This document shows positions 1 through 12,850 of a stretch of DNA of 64,000 nt, piece by piece; the stretch's first letter is position 1, and every line of letters begins with the position of its first letter. The position numbers and the translations under genes are program-made. The notes beneath the pieces were generated by a model that did no database searches, was not told where the DNA came from, and was given only the letters and a program-made list of their open reading frames with translations. Source of the DNA: Atopsyche davidsoni (Eukaryota; Arthropoda; Insecta; Trichoptera; Hydrobiosidae); assembly GCA_022113835.1 (NCBI GenBank), contig JAILWY010000012.1:2728001-2792000 (forward strand), in the 5' to 3' direction.

Positions 1-823
1 TACTATTATCATTATAATAATGGATCTTCACCAATCAAATGCCTTGTCCCTCATCAAGTACTAATTTTTTTTAAAATTAACTTATCATATGTTTAATGGT
101 AAAAAAATCAATCGTTTAAATCTTTCAGGCTGTAGTGATTTCACACAAATTTGACCCATATGACTTAAATTTACAGCTATTCCTTTTTATTAAATATATC
201 TTGAACGCTATTGCTATCATGAAATGTGTATTTATGTTACTATTTTAAATAAAAAAATTAAATTAGATAGGTGAGTAAATGTTTAGGTTTTTAGTATTTA
301 CAAGTACCTGTGCATTCTTGCCGTGTGTTATTGTGTTAAGTTGAAACGTCCATTGTATCCGGTAGGATTGAGTTTCAATTAGGAAGGCAGAGGACGCGGG
401 CGCCACACCAGCGGTTGCATTCACTGAAAAAACTGCACTTTTTAATTTGAAATACCGCCGGACATATTGCCTGCATTCATGCGAGAGGCGCACCGCTAAT
501 TTGTGAACAGCTTCCGACAGAACAAGCAATTTCTGTAGGACTTTCGCGAATTGCCCATTAGAAAAAACCACGTGTTTTTAAAAACAAACCGAGTAAAACT
601 GCATTTACTCAACGTCGATATAAATATTCTAAAAACTAAAGCCCAAAAACTGATTTGTCGTTAGCGTCCTCTTTTAGGCAGTACTTAGAAAAAATAAACT
701 CCCAAAATATACGAACGTTATTCGCTATAAAAATGCATGCTTTTGGCTGCAAAAACATGGATTATATTGTAATCTGTGTAGGCTGCTTAAATATGCCTTC
801 ACAACAGCGTTTTTGATAGTATT
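1..823. other. AT-rich non-coding DNA
   Basis: No recognisable gene or repeat. A minus-strand frame of 102 codons is open at 263-571, but its product shows no domain I recognise, and it coincides with a locally less AT-rich patch (about 370-560) where chance open frames are expected. That patch resembles the other moderate-GC islands in the window. Confidence 0.5.
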
Positions 824-892
824 AAACAACGCAAAAGATAATGGTATTGACCTGTTACTAAACGGTTGTCGGTTGTGTCGCGACGTGTATAG
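824..892 (+). repeat. Dispersed repeat G, copy 1
   Basis: About 70 bp that recurs at 24505-24575 in the same orientation. Both copies start with aaacaacgcaaaag, continue through gttact and share ggttgtcNgttgtgtcgc, with scattered substitutions between. No coding capacity or terminal structure is visible, so the repeat class is unknown. A weaker echo of the core (gtcggttgtgt) lies near 18559. Confidence 0.5.
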
Positions 893-3800
893 ATAGTCTC
901 AACTATCCAATATTTGAAATAAATTAATAGTTTTGTGGTTCAGATCTGCGTGTTTTTTTTTTTCATTGATTCGCAGTAATTGAAAGTCATTTTTGAAATC
1001 AAAAATCTATTGAAAATCCGAGGCAAAAATAAGTCGAATAGATTCGCCGAAAAGCGAGCGGCGATCTCATTTCGTAATAAATAAATCCGAAAATACGGAC
1101 AATAAATAAATCGTAATATCCTTTGCGGACAGGGTGGTTTCCGCCCCCGCCCTGGCCCAGGGCGGCCCGTGAGTTACGGCTGCTGACCACTGGTGGGCGG
1201 CTCGGAGAGCCAATATGCCGCCCTCGCCGATATGTCAACCGCCCTTCGGACCGATCCATGTGATTGGTTTGGGGCCATCTGATTGTTGGACGTGAAGAAA
1301 TCAGTATCGTCGGTCAATCTTTGCGATAGCTGCGAGGACTTAGACTGAGAGCTTGGTGTATCCGCGACAAACTCTCTTGGTTTTTAATACTCCGTTTTTA
1401 AACAAAAAATAAGACCAGCCAAAACGCTCGAAGATACACTCTCATTGCGAGAGAATTCCGGTATGGGTGAAAGTCAAAATGTTTACCGAAAAAAATGACA
1501 AGTGTTTTTATACGGAAACTGTCAAAGAAGTAAGCAATTTTTTCCACAACTTTCAAAAAAATATAGCTCTGTTTATGATCAAGCTCAATTCTTATTACCA
1601 GTCATAATGAGCTTTTATTATTATTCAGGTATGTTCGTAGGTTTTGAATGCCGTTGGTATCACCATATATTTTTTAGGTGATGAGGTGCTCAATGTTATC
1701 AGTTCTTTGACGTTTTAGTCCCCGTGCTGGAATTTCTTCATTGATTTATGAAGGAAAATTTTATGCAGCTAAACTTCCAGGAAACCAAATCAACCATGTT
1801 GATAATTATTTAATTTGTAACAGTGTAAGTTTTTACTGTATTATGTTAGGTTAGGTTGTAACGTGCATAAATAATGACACTAATAGTGGCGTGTTTTTTT
1901 TCTACATTAATATTTCATACTGCTAGGTAGAAGTTGGTGCGTCCTTTGTCGGTTTATTTATATCCATGAAAACATACAAATCAGAGCAGTGTCCAGGGGC
2001 GGCGGAGGGGCGGATAACGTCCGGGGTCATAAAATAAATGGATCTCTCCATCCCCTCCCTCTTCCCGTGTCCAAAGCCCCTCCCGCCCTCCCCCACCCCT
2101 GAAGATGTCCTCCCGCCTGATAGTGATTGCGATCATCTGGCCAGACCCGCATCTGGACACTATCTTATTTTAAGTTTGAAACATTACTGATTATTTTAAA
2201 CTAAAACTATAAACCAACAGCAAAGTTTTTTTTGTTAAACGTTATTAAAAACTTAGCTCAGTTTACAATATTTGGTATAAATTTATTGTTAAAAATAATT
2301 TTAAAAAAATGTAAATATACAAATACGCATAGCTGAAAAAGTGCACTTGTTAATTATTGTAAATATCATTTTTTTTTTATAATAACCAGAAAGTTTTAAA
2401 AATCCGTTCCAAATTGTGAGCATGTGATTATAATTTAAGTTAAAATATTAATAATTTTGAATTGTTACATCTCAATATATGTAAATGGTTTAAAATGTAC
2501 AAGCAACTCGTATAATGAAATATGTATGGCTTTCGCTTATAATTTGTCAGATTTAAGCATTTTTAATGGGTTCCCAGTGCAGTCCTGGCGGTCTGACCGG
2601 AAGCGTATTACCCGCCAGCAATGACCTCCGGTCGTACCGGATATTGATATATTCCATCTGATATAAATCGTGAGCCCTGCGAGCGCCTCAATAAATAAAG
2701 CACTTATTCCCACTGCTGGCGAGCACGCCGCACGTACAGTCACGAAGTCACATGAACGCACGTGGACACATACATGATTTGGGTAAATTTAAAATCAAAA
2801 TAATAAATATCTTCACATGACAATTTACACAACACGTGAAGGGTTTCAAACAAAAATAAGATGCACTTAAATTAAATAGATCAAATATTTTTAAACAAGC
2901 AACGTGCTTACCACTAAAATAATTAAGTACCCATGTTTATCTTATAAAGATTTTGCTTAAAAACTAACTACAAAAATAAGGCAGCCCTGTTAATGATAAC
3001 TTAAAAAAAAATTACTTGAAACATAAAAAAATATGTAAATCAAATATTATCTATTAAACCTTTTAAGATTTAAAAAAAAACACAACCGATGAGAAGTTTA
3101 AATACACAATATTTCTTAAATTCATATGAAGCATTTGTCGATTTTTCTGTTCTTGTTTTTTCTCACGGTTTACCCACATTGTAAATGTAAATTTATATTA
3201 TGGTAATGAATTGAGAGCATAGATTATTGTGATATAGTAATATTTCCACAACAAAGTTCAACGCACTTGTGTTGCAATTGTAGCGAAAATTTTTAACAAT
3301 ATAAGCAGCTAGGGGTAAAACACAATAATAAATTTTCTATATGCAAAATGATTGGCACGGTGTTCGATGCCTACTCAAGGGTTGCTCGGGATATAGAGTA
3401 ATGGGGTAGTTTTAGAGAAGTATTTATGTGAAGTTTTGGGGTGGTCTGGGTCCTTGTGGGGGCGCGTGGCTCTCAAGAGCCTTTAATTAGAGGGTGGGAT
3501 TTGTGGTATGCTTTGCGTCGTTGGCTGCTACCCCTTCTGAGTGATTTTCAGTAAGGGTTGATGAGAATGTCGCTGTAGCTTTTCAAATTTTATTGTATGA
3601 AATTCAAAAACAAAATCTTTAAAAAATACATTTAAGTAATAACCAAATTTGTTTTGAGCTATTGTTTATATAAATAAAATTTTATTTGGCATTTTTTTCC
3701 ATTGAGAATTTATTGCTTTGAATTAAGCAGCATCTTTCAATGCTTCTGCTTCTTTGAAAGACCACTGATCCGAGTCATTAATATAACAGTTACTCATAAG

Positions 3801-4198
3801 ACACGTTCTGGATATTGGGAGTCACGGTCTATGGCTGAAACCCAAAAGGTATATCGCCGACCATTCAGTAAAATGAGCTCCCATAAAATAAACGATACTA
3901 CCTTTCTAATCCGTAGTCTGTGCTTTTTGAAGTCTCACGGTGACGAAATATATAAACAAAAGCAGAGCTTAAAGCGTCGATTGCATTCGTCACGCGTGTT
4001 TGTATCCAACATGCTCCAGCATGTTTCAAGGATAGACGAGTCTCAAAAACGTGATGTTCCGGTTTAATAAAGGTTTTTGTTTCTGAGGGTTGAAACAAGT
4101 ATTAAATGTTGTAGAAAAAATAATGCGTTATATTTAAAAAAAACATTTTCTAGCGTCAAAATATGTATTTTTTTGATTTATTAAAAAAAATTTAAGTA
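893..4198. other. Non-coding DNA with GC-rich islands
   Basis: AT-rich sequence interrupted by GC-rich islands at about 1120-1320, 1985-2155, 2575-2765 and 3355-3545 (the last rich in G and T). No domain or splice-bounded exon was recognised. Short frames open in the islands (for example 999-1259 and 2537-2761, minus strand) give low-complexity Arg/Gly/Ser-rich products and look like chance. A TTAGGTTAGG doublet lies near 1846. Confidence 0.45.
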
Positions 4199-4626
4199 CA
4201 GGGTGTCCAAAAAGAGTATCGGGTGAATGTGAATAGTGACCGTTATTGCGATATGCTGCGAAATTTTTTGAGTCCAGAGTTGCAGGAGTTTCAAGGTTTC
4301 AACTCAAGACCGTTCAATCAATCAATTGAAGCTGATAACGAATTATTCCCTAATAAGGTCATTTCACGTAGAGGTATCATCAACTAGCCTCCCAGAAGCC
4401 CCGACCTTAGCCCTCTTGACTATTTCGTATGGGGATACCTTAGAAGTAGGGTTTATGACGGAATAACATAACGGAATTGAAACAAAACGCCAGGTCAGAA
4501 ATGGCAGCAATATCGAGGGCTATGTGTCAGCGTGTTATCAGCAATCTTCGTTCCAGATTAGATTGACTTCGTTACCATTTGGATAACATCATCTTTTTGA
4601 AATAATTTCTCTCTTTGAATACCCTG
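4199..4626 (+). mobile_element. Tc1/mariner-type remnant, family F copy 1
   Basis: A 428-bp element with TA on both sides (4197-4198 and 4627-4628). The left end reads cagggtgtccaaaaagagta; the right end keeps only its last bases (accctg) in inverted form. Inside, about 4385-4455 encodes PPRSPDLSPLDYFVWGYL, the conserved C-terminal block of an IS630-Tc1-mariner transposase carrying the third acidic catalytic residue as Asp. A downstream piece around 4475-4570 reads like the post-catalytic helix region but with frameshifts. The N-terminal DNA-binding half is absent. Two more copies occur at 27741-28210 (minus) and 55740-56290 (plus). Non-autonomous and decayed. Confidence 0.8.
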
Positions 4627-6898
4627 TAGTATCTGGAGTAAGCTGTATACACCATAAATCGTATTTATAAATTTTTCTAAACACACATTTATTTTTTTAT
4701 TTATTTATTGATCTTATATACGATTTTTTTTTAAAGGTATTTAAAAGTTACGTTGTAGCAGACACCTTTCCCATTTCGGCTGCGGCCACGGAGGCTTGAT
4801 CCACGACCCTCTGGATGCTGAAGACCGCACAATGAAGTTGGTAGATATGGCTAATGGACGGAGACGACGTGTTGCGTCGCTAGTCCAACGGATGATTCTT
4901 TATTCCACTAATCTTTCTTCTAACATTTTTTATGGACGTTGAAATCTATTCGTGTCGTTCGCGTTGTATAAAAAGTAACTCTATTTTATAAATACTAATA
5001 AAAAAATCACCTGTAACTAATTAATTACTACTATATGTAATATGATAACATTCAACTGATGATTGATTGAAGTGATTCTAAACGTCCACTGTCTAATAAA
5101 TAAATAGTTTCTTTCAAATCTATTCTGATAGTTTGTATGATGTGATGAAAAAAAAACAAAATTTGTAGTAAAACTGAAAAAATTACAATAAATTTAATAT
5201 AGTGTGGATTGATCAAATATTTTATGAGGTTATAGTTAAGATTCACTTTTTAATGAAAATAGGATTGAATGTATTCCATAGTATAAATAAAATGTGTATA
5301 AATGTAATATAAATGTGTGTAATAACCTATAAAATAATTTCAAATCGTAATCTAATGAATTGTTTCTTGTCATTATGCTGTAGAATATTTTTTATAAAAT
5401 AATCAATTGCAACCATGAAATTAGATTGTGGTTGTAAAAATGAAGAATAATTCTAAAAAAAGTTTTAGAGGTTATATATTAGATTTTTTAAAATTTGATT
5501 TTATAAAATATAAGTTCCGGCAGTATTTTTAAGGATAGGTTTAAAACCTTTTTCCTGTAGTTTTACTGTACCGACTAGGAGTCGGTACACAACGCGTGTG
5601 TTATTAAGTACACATTCAGTTGAATAGAACGAATTCCTGTTCCCGAAAAGCCAAATGCATATTGTAAGGGCTGATTAATGGGGTAGCTCCTAGACTCGAG
5701 AGTCTACAGGGTGGGGGTGGGTCTTAGAGACCTTGGGAGCCTTCTCGTCGTGAAGTCATTTAGTAGATTTGTATTATACGCGTAATGAGGTATATCTAGA
5801 TAAAGATAGATTTATTTTTAAAATAGATATAAGTATAGAAAAAACATGTATTTGTTGTACAAAATTAACAATTGTCTTGTAGCTATTAAAAGTTAGAGTT
5901 CTAAATGGATTTGCTGGTATTTCATTTCCAATTCAGTACTCAAAGCCCTTAACTTTCGCTAAAATATACAGTTTGATGTTTTTTTCTCAAAAAATATGCT
6001 TAAAAGATATTGTTGAATCTAACTTATTTTGTTTCATATATTAAAAAAATATTTGTGTAATTTAATATTCATTTAAAAATACATGAACTTCAAATTGCAC
6101 TTATATGTTTTATATTGAAACAATGTACGCCATATAAAATAAAATGTAGTCAAATTTAGTATTTTTGCTATATCGAATATCGACACAGCTGATTTGCATC
6201 CAAACCGGTTCGTCTGTTGATGCCGAATTCATATAATGGCCATCACAAAACTTGCATAAAATCTGATTATGCATATTTAAAGATGCGAGCGGCGGGTCGG
6301 CAGTGAAGGTTTTCTATTTATCTTTTAATAAATATTCTCTATGCGGCCAACAAACGCAGCAACAAAAAATGCATAAAGGGCGAAATCCTCCCTCACCTCT
6401 GCGCCCCTGGGAAATGGGAATATGCCTCTACACAATATGCAGCGGTAATGATGCAAGCCGAATCCAGAATCCGCCATTCAGGGCGAGCCGAGGCGGACGT
6501 ACCCGCCGCGCAGCCTACATCAAATTGTTGCAGATTTATCCTTTTTGCCATATTTTTATGAACCCCAGTAGGCAGACATTATCTCGTTGGAGAGACGGGG
6601 AATGGCTTTTGTGTGTTTTTACTTGAATCCGAATAACGAGAACAGTTTTGAGTATTTAAAATGCGCTGAAAAAGGATGCTCTTCGGCTGCATTATGCTAA
6701 GTTTTACACGATTTTCAGTACAATGCCGCCGGGCCAGATACTCTGGGCTTATTATATTAATCTTCTGCAGACGCTGCGCGGTTGGTGTTGTGCCCTTTGA
6801 ATTCCCAAAATTTTGTAATATCTGTGCATAAAACGCCAATGAAACGTGAATATTACGTAAAGCTGCATGTGAATTAATGTTTTTATTTTTTGTTTCAG
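4627..6898. other. Non-coding DNA
   Basis: Anonymous AT-rich DNA with moderate-GC patches at about 4745-4885 and 5640-5755 and a longer GC-richer island at about 6280-6600. Open frames in that island (6303-6626 plus, 6579-6839 minus) have no recognisable domain. The last 60 bases form a polypyrimidine tract ending in tttgtttcag, described with the possible microexon that follows. Confidence 0.45.
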
Positions 6899-6940
6899 GT
6901 ATGTTCCCGCATGGTTTTACAAAGAATTACCGTCTGGCAA
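6899..6940 (+). other. Possible 42-bp internal microexon
   Basis: A strong acceptor-like tract (tttttattttttgtttcag) ends at 6898, and a donor-like CAA|gtgagtaa begins at 6941, framing 42 bp. Read with one leading base the segment gives YVPAWFYKELPSG and leaves two bases over. The splice-framed segment at 13715-13770 begins with the one base needed to complete the codon and stays open, so the phases agree. I do not recognise the peptide. Two other frames of this exon are also open, so coding is not proven. In AT-rich DNA such splice-like pairs also arise by chance. Confidence 0.3.
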
Positions 6941-7077
6941 GTGAGTAATATCTTTTAAATAATACACATTGCTATTTATTTAATTAATTCTAAAAACGAG
7001 ATAATTTGCACTAAGATACAATTGATTAAAATATTTTGAATCAAACTTATATTAAACATAAAAACGATAGATCAATT

Positions 7078-7345
7078 CTATGTCTATTTTTTGGATTGAA
7101 TGTCATTCAGATGGGTATTTACTACCCATTACGATTTTATTATATTATTACTGATATGATTAGGCACATTAGAATATGATTGTTAAAAATTCTCGATTAA
7201 TGGATGTGATTCGTTAGTACACCGGCCATGTAAGCCAGGGGATGTGGGTTCAAATCCCACCCAAATGACGATGATATTTTTCTGAGAATTTATTTAAATC
7301 ATCTTCCATGTGTGAACTAATGTGCCTAATCACATTTGTAATAAG
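7078..7345 (+). repeat. tRNA-Thr-like inverted-terminus element, family A copy 1
   Basis: A conserved 5' block (7078-7140) is followed by the terminal motif gatatgattaggcacatta, which returns inverted near the right end (taatgtgcctaatcacat, about 7319-7336). Between them, 7208-7267 is a tRNA-like core: B box gtgggttcaaatcccac forms a perfect T-arm, and the anticodon arm ccggc-catgtaa-gccag puts UGU at the anticodon position. The D-arm is partly deleted compared with the other copies. The shared trailer atgatatttttctgaga follows. Related copies lie at 21595, 28448, 47158, 60585 and 60978. Confidence 0.7.
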
Positions 7346-10300
7346 ATCAATTCTACACAATTATAAAATTAATTGTAAAAAAAATTGTATTCAAAACACA
7401 TTACATACATTCAAATAATTTAAAAAACACCTTGAAAAATGTGCAGTATAATTTATCATATTTTTTATGTGGTTACGTTTTATATGAACTAAAGGTCTAA
7501 ATTATTTTATTCTAACAAATAATATTTTATTAGGCTTATGATGTGTGTATTTTGAGAAGTTCACGAATATAACACGCAACCAATAAAATTTAAAAATATT
7601 CAAATTTCAATATTTAAATATCAGCTCTTCACGTACGTCACGCTCGAAAAACTCGCATAATGCTGCATTCGAATCGCTCAAGTGACTCAATCGCTGAAAA
7701 TTGAAGCACGTGTTATTGCTTTTCAGCGGAGTCTTCGGGGGCCCCGAGGCCCGCGCCAGCCATTTCCCTGAAAGCCTCTGAATGGCCTCAGAATGGCGGC
7801 ACGGTAAACCGCGGGTATTATGATCGCTCGTCTTATTATCATGCGCGGGATGTGAACCCGAGCCTCACAATGAGAGCCGAAAAGGCATTGTGGTTCCCAG
7901 GGTGACCGGATGTCAGCTGATTCCACTGATACAAAAATCTTTTGATTTTTAGATATTATTGATTAAATTTATATTTGATATTGTGTTATTGTTCTGTTAT
8001 TATCATGTGTGCTAAGCCGCGTTCTTCAAATAATCAAATTCCCTGAAACTTATATCGGGTACCTTTGAAAAATATTTGTTTTTTTAGGATAGGAGCTTTC
8101 GTATAAATTATCAAATATAAGCTTCTGTGATTGCGTCTTTGAAGTTTGATGTGTTTAGTATACTTGGCTTCTTTTTATCAGAAACATGGTTCCCCCAATG
8201 GTGGTTCGTTATTATGCTATAAGTTGGCTCCAAGATCGTTCTTAAGAATGGAATGCATCAGAACGAGTGTGGTGCACCGATGTGAGGGAAATAAAAAAAC
8301 CAAAGTTCATGAATGCATTCATATGACAAACTTTTTTGCTAACTGCCATTTTACTAATTGATGCATTTGTTTACAAATAATATGGTCCAATTCTTTGGGT
8401 TTTTTTACATGATTATTAAAGTAAAATGTATAATATTTACAACAATTCATTCAGATGTATATTTGAATATTCTGAAATTTTAATGACTAAAACTTTATAT
8501 AAATTTAAGAAGTTCTTATTAATCAGTTTAGTATTAAATAAAATTAGGTGATTAAATATTTTTTTGAATAGGTATCACTCGTGAAAATTATATCTTTCTT
8601 TGGTAAAAAATATTTTATGTACATTTTAAGACATGCTGTACGCAAATTGTAAAAATGTTTTTAATATTTGTATTCATTCAAAACATTTACGTGCGTAAAC
8701 GACCCTTATATTTTCACCATGATTATGTAATAATTGAATAATAAAAAAAAACACGTGAACTTTTTTTAAAAATGGTTTTTGTCTTATTTTAATATTATTA
8801 TTTAATCTATGGCAACTTGATTAAATGATCGACGGGTAAAAAAAAATGTTGTGTGTGAAAATTATCATGTGTTATATTTGGAGTATTTGCGGGGTGGAAG
8901 CGACTTAAAATTTTATTTACGGCAACTACATTGAATCGTTGATAGTTTATACAATGAGGTATGTTATTTTGTTTATGAAAATATTTTCATTATTATTCCA
9001 TGTATTATTCAAAAAAATAATATTTGGTATAATAATTGGAGAGCCCGCGGGGCAGACGCGTCTCCGCTCTTAACCTACCGTAACAGAGTCCGCGTTGAAT
9101 GGCTGACAATGAAGTTGGGGTTTTTTATGTTTAACTTTTGTCGGAGATAATGCGTCCATTGTGAGGCCCGCCGCTACTTGTTGAATGGGAAGACCCGCGT
9201 ACATATTATTCGTCTGATGACGTGTGCCTTCCAGTGGCTGGGAGCTCGGTACCCGGCACTTGTGGGACTGCCTCTCCGGGAAATCCCCGCTTTGCTACAG
9301 GTTTGGTTCACCGTTTTCGTGTTTGGTGACGTCATTCCGAGGTTCGATTGTATTATAAATTAATGTAACATAGAACAGTTGATAATATTGAGTATATTCG
9401 TGCAGTATCATATTATGATTTTTGCGTAAATCAACCGATTTTACTCAGACTAACCAAATACATTAGCAGAGCAAGGGAAGGATACAAATAGCCCGATATC
9501 TCGTATTACAACGGATAGTTAGAGATTTTGAAGAGGTCCTTTTTCAAAATCAATTAATATTCTTACAAGGATATTTGTAAATGATAATACTTGGGACATT
9601 TCTTAAAGCCTACACTAGCGTTAGGAAAATTTTAAAAATTCCTATTGATAGATCTCTCGTGTACGCTTGAAATATGCCGTCAGTATAAAACAAGTACAAA
9701 ACTAGGTGGCATCTGAAGCGCATTCTGTTTTTCAGACTACATGACATTGTCACCGTATCGATTGCCAGCATCTCGGTGGGTCCATTGATTGTGACGTCAG
9801 CACTGGGGTGGTATCTGACGGAGGATCTATTTGTGAGAGGCAGGGTGGCTGGAAAGTAGGCGGACTTGTTGAGTCTCCCGCCCACAGCGATCCGCTGTTG
9901 TTTGTTGCGTAGCGGTGAATTTTATAGTTTGTTTTTGTTTCTAAGGTGAAGACAGAAAAACTTAGATGACTTATGATCGACTAGCTCTATTAGTCTCTGT
10001 AAGAGCAGGCATCTGCAAGCAAAGTATTTGGAAGCATTCAGAGGCAATAGCTGAAAGGGTTAAAAGGTTTTTACTTACCTTCAAACTTGAAGACAATTCA
10101 TAATTTTGATGACATCTAAAAAATTCCTCACTCCATCCGAATTGAAATAACAATGTTCATATCATTTAAAAATGCAAGATTAACATAAAAAACCAATCTA
10201 AAAACCAATATTTACTTCTTTAATAATTTTAAGCTAAATGTGACGTTGTCGGATTGTATTTTTACAAAAAAATATTTTCTAGTTAATAAAAGAATACGAC

Positions 10301-10589
10301 GTAAACACTTTCTAAAGCTTTTAAAATAAAAGATTGCATAAGTTTTTTTTATATCTGATCAAAGCAAATTAAACAAATTTTACACATTTACTCAAAAAAT
10401 ATATTTTACGTTTTTAAGGAATTACGTGTTATATTTCTGTTGTATTTAACGGTGAATGAAATTTCAAGGGCTTGTGCTCACAAATGAAAAACGAGGCGAT
10501 TATGGTCTGCGCGAAAAACACGTGACGGATTTTTAATAGGCACCAAAGATAAATACTAACTGGGTAATTAAGGGCCAAGTCCCACTTCT
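7346..10589. other. Non-coding DNA with GC-rich islands
   Basis: AT-rich DNA with GC-rich islands at about 7720-7925, 9040-9350 and 9740-9900. Open frames inside the islands (for example 7723-7926 and 9610-9885 on minus, 9178-9363 on plus) show no family resemblance. No terminal repeats, tRNA-like boxes or splice-framed exons were identified. Confidence 0.45.
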
Positions 10590-12150
10590 CGAGTTTTTTT
10601 GATCATTTTCAGGTCGATTTTGCGAAAAATCGACTGCACTAATCAAAAAAATTTTAATGCAAAAAGTTAGATACATTCTTTCTTCCGAACACAATATATT
10701 TTTATTCCTTATAAATTTACTATTAATATGATAAATGTGTGTTTTTCCGATTGAAGTGTAGGAATTGTGAGATTCGTCCGGTACATTTTCCAAGAATCCT
10801 TAACATTTAAAAGTCTTTTTTTCAATTGGAATTAAAAGATTAAATATAAACCATGTGCGCCTTATTAATTTAAAAATTAAAAAAAAAAAAATCTTTATCA
10901 AACTTTGGTTTTAAAAAGTCGTCATTTTATCCAATTTTTCAACATCTTCAAGATTTTATTTTACCCTGAAAATGGACGTTAATTAAATAATAAAAAATAG
11001 ATAAATATAATTTAATATTTTTTTAATACTCTGTAAGAAAATCAACTCTATCAATAGAATAATAAACTAAGAATTAAATAAATCAAATGACACGATTTCT
11101 CCAGGTAAAACGGTCCTCTATTTCTGTCAGAACGGAGATAGCCTCCAAGCGAGCATGACGCCAATTCGTTTCTCGGTATTTAAAAATCGTTATTGGTTGA
11201 TTTATCGCTGTACAAGGCTTGACATCTATTAAAAAAGATATTTAAGCTCATCATGTCACTTTTTAAACATTAATTGTATTAAATTTGTGCGTATTTTGCG
11301 AGTAAAATACAAAAATGTATTTTATTTAAAAATCTACTTAGAATATTTGTGACGTGGTCAGCCATGCTTGATCCATAGAGAACGGAGCAGATGACAGCTT
11401 AGGCTACTGTGCTCGTTTGTCGTTGTTAGTATTGGCAACATTGCATTGAAAGCATGTCTCTCTCTAAGATGTCAATTTGGCAACATAGCTACTTTGTACA
11501 AATGACAATTTCGACACAGGAGCAATTTGCGACCGTAATACCCGACCCAGTGATACTCAACATTTTTTTTCTTACAAGTCACACATGCAATATTTTTGAG
11601 TAATGGCTTTTTTCAGGCAATTAGTTAGTGGGGACTTGGTTTTACACTTATTTCCCATGTATTAAATCTTAATCTTTAAAACCTAAATATATCCAAACGC
11701 CTATTTCAAATTTAGTGTGATATTGAGATAAAACTTTTTTATTTTAGAAAAATCGGGTTTATAATTGCTACACACTACTCTCAATACGTTATCAAGGTGA
11801 GAATCAGTAAGTCGATTTCTATATACATTTCTTGCATATTTCACTTTGGAATACGTGTTTCGGGCTGGAGGTTGAGGATGCCTGGTCTAACAGTCATTGG
11901 TCGTGAGATCATAACGAAGTCTAACCTAAAAATTCATAATTGCATGTACAGTGGCGACGGACAGTTTGTGACAAAATTCAAAATGCCAAGAAAATACTCG
12001 CTTTCATATACATACTAAGAATCCAAAAGCGAAACGAGTAAATTTATTTTATATATTACTAGTGTCTTGTAAATCAATCGATTGGAGGAAAAATAAGAAA
12101 ACTGTCGTGAATAATCATCTTGTCAGTTAGTTAATTCCTTCTTTTTTTAG

Positions 12151-12395
12151 AATTGTGTCCCTTTGATAGATCGTCAACACCTGATGGAATTAGTGGTGAT
12201 AAAATTGTGGAAGTAAAATATCCACTATCAATATCGGGAACAAGTGTTGAAGAAGCAATTCTCAACAAAAAATTAAAATTTTGGAAAATAGATAAAAAAC
12301 AGAATATTACTATAAACGTCCACCACGAATGGTATTTTCAAGTACAAGGACAATTGCACATTACTAAGCCTCCAATGAAGAGAGGCACTGGATGA
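12151..12395 (+). CDS. YqaJ-type PD-(D/E)XK nuclease, 3' terminal exon fragment
   Basis: An acceptor-like tract (ttccttctttttttag) ends at 12150. The following frame, read from 12153, is open for 80 codons to TGA at 12393-12395. It reads STPDGISGDKIVEVKYP near the start and HHEWYFQVQGQLHIT near the end. This is the core of YqaJ/lambda-exonuclease-like recombinases: Asp11 of PDG, Glu20 and Lys22 of EVK, and the Gln-rich W-Y-x-Q-x-Q-G-Q block at 60-67. Family members act as 5'-3' DNA exonucleases in recombination. About 80 residues is much shorter than a full domain, and the last nine residues (KPPMKRGTG) do not resemble the family, so the 3' end looks truncated. No upstream exon was identified. 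It lies inside a pair of inverted repeats, which suggests a mobile-element origin. Confidence 0.65.
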
Positions 12396-12462
12396 AGAAG
12401 AAAAGAAATAACCTGTATAATGTTCAGATTTCTGTCCAGTGTCATATATTTGTTCAATTAAT

Positions 12463-12497
12463 AATAAATAAATGTTTTTGGTGAGATGTGTGTTTTC
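12463..12497 (+). terminator. Poly(A) signal downstream of the YqaJ exon
   Basis: Two overlapping AATAAA hexamers occupy 12463-12472, followed at once by a GT-rich tract (gtttttggtgagatgtgtg). This is the expected arrangement of a cleavage and polyadenylation site, about 70 bp after the stop codon. AATAAA is common in AT-rich DNA, so the placement matters more than the motif. Confidence 0.45.
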
Positions 12498-12546
12498 ATT
12501 ATATATATTTGGGCCTTTTTATTATAATTTACATACATATGTCTAA

Positions 12547-12668
12547 ATAAATATATATATATATATATATATACATACATACATATAAGTATATATATAT
12601 ATGTATATATATATATGCGTGTATATATACATATATATATTATATATATATATATATATTTATATATG
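12547..12668. repeat. (TA)n / (ACATAT)n microsatellite
   Basis: About 120 bp of alternating TA broken by acatacatacatata and gtgtatatatac segments. It lies between the YqaJ poly(A) signal and the right inverted repeat. Confidence 0.9.
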
Positions 12669-12850
12669 TATTATGTCACTTTATTTTTGTATGTTGAAAA
12701 CTGATTTTTTTAGAGTATTGAGTATTTATTAGAAATAAAAAAAAGCTTCCGTTTGGAAGAAGGGATTTATCTAACTTTTTGCATTTAAATTTTTTTGGTT
12801 GGTGCATTCGATTTTTCGCAAAAGGTACGAGAAAATGATCAAAAAACTCA

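Larger units (their letters stand above)
10590..12850 (+). mobile_element. Possible transposon with long inverted ends and a YqaJ nuclease exon
   Basis: 10590-10690 and 12751-12850 are imperfect inverted repeats of about 100 bp. The left reads gagttttttTgatcatttt, tgcgaaaaatcga, atgcaaaaagttagata and cttccgaac in order; the reverse complement of the right reads the same blocks with a few changes. Weaker similarity continues inward to about 10735 and 12700. The 2.06 kb between them holds the YqaJ-like terminal exon, its poly(A) signal and a (TA)n microsatellite. I could not find clean target-site duplications or a transposase, so this may be a decayed or non-autonomous element or two inverted solo repeats that happen to flank a gene fragment. 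Confidence 0.45.

Noticed and set aside
263..571. 102-codon minus-strand open frame
   Set aside because: No recognisable domain, no splice or poly(A) context, and it sits in a less AT-rich patch where chance open frames are expected.
1846..1858. TTAGG telomere-like run
   Set aside because: Two units only; common in insect DNA.
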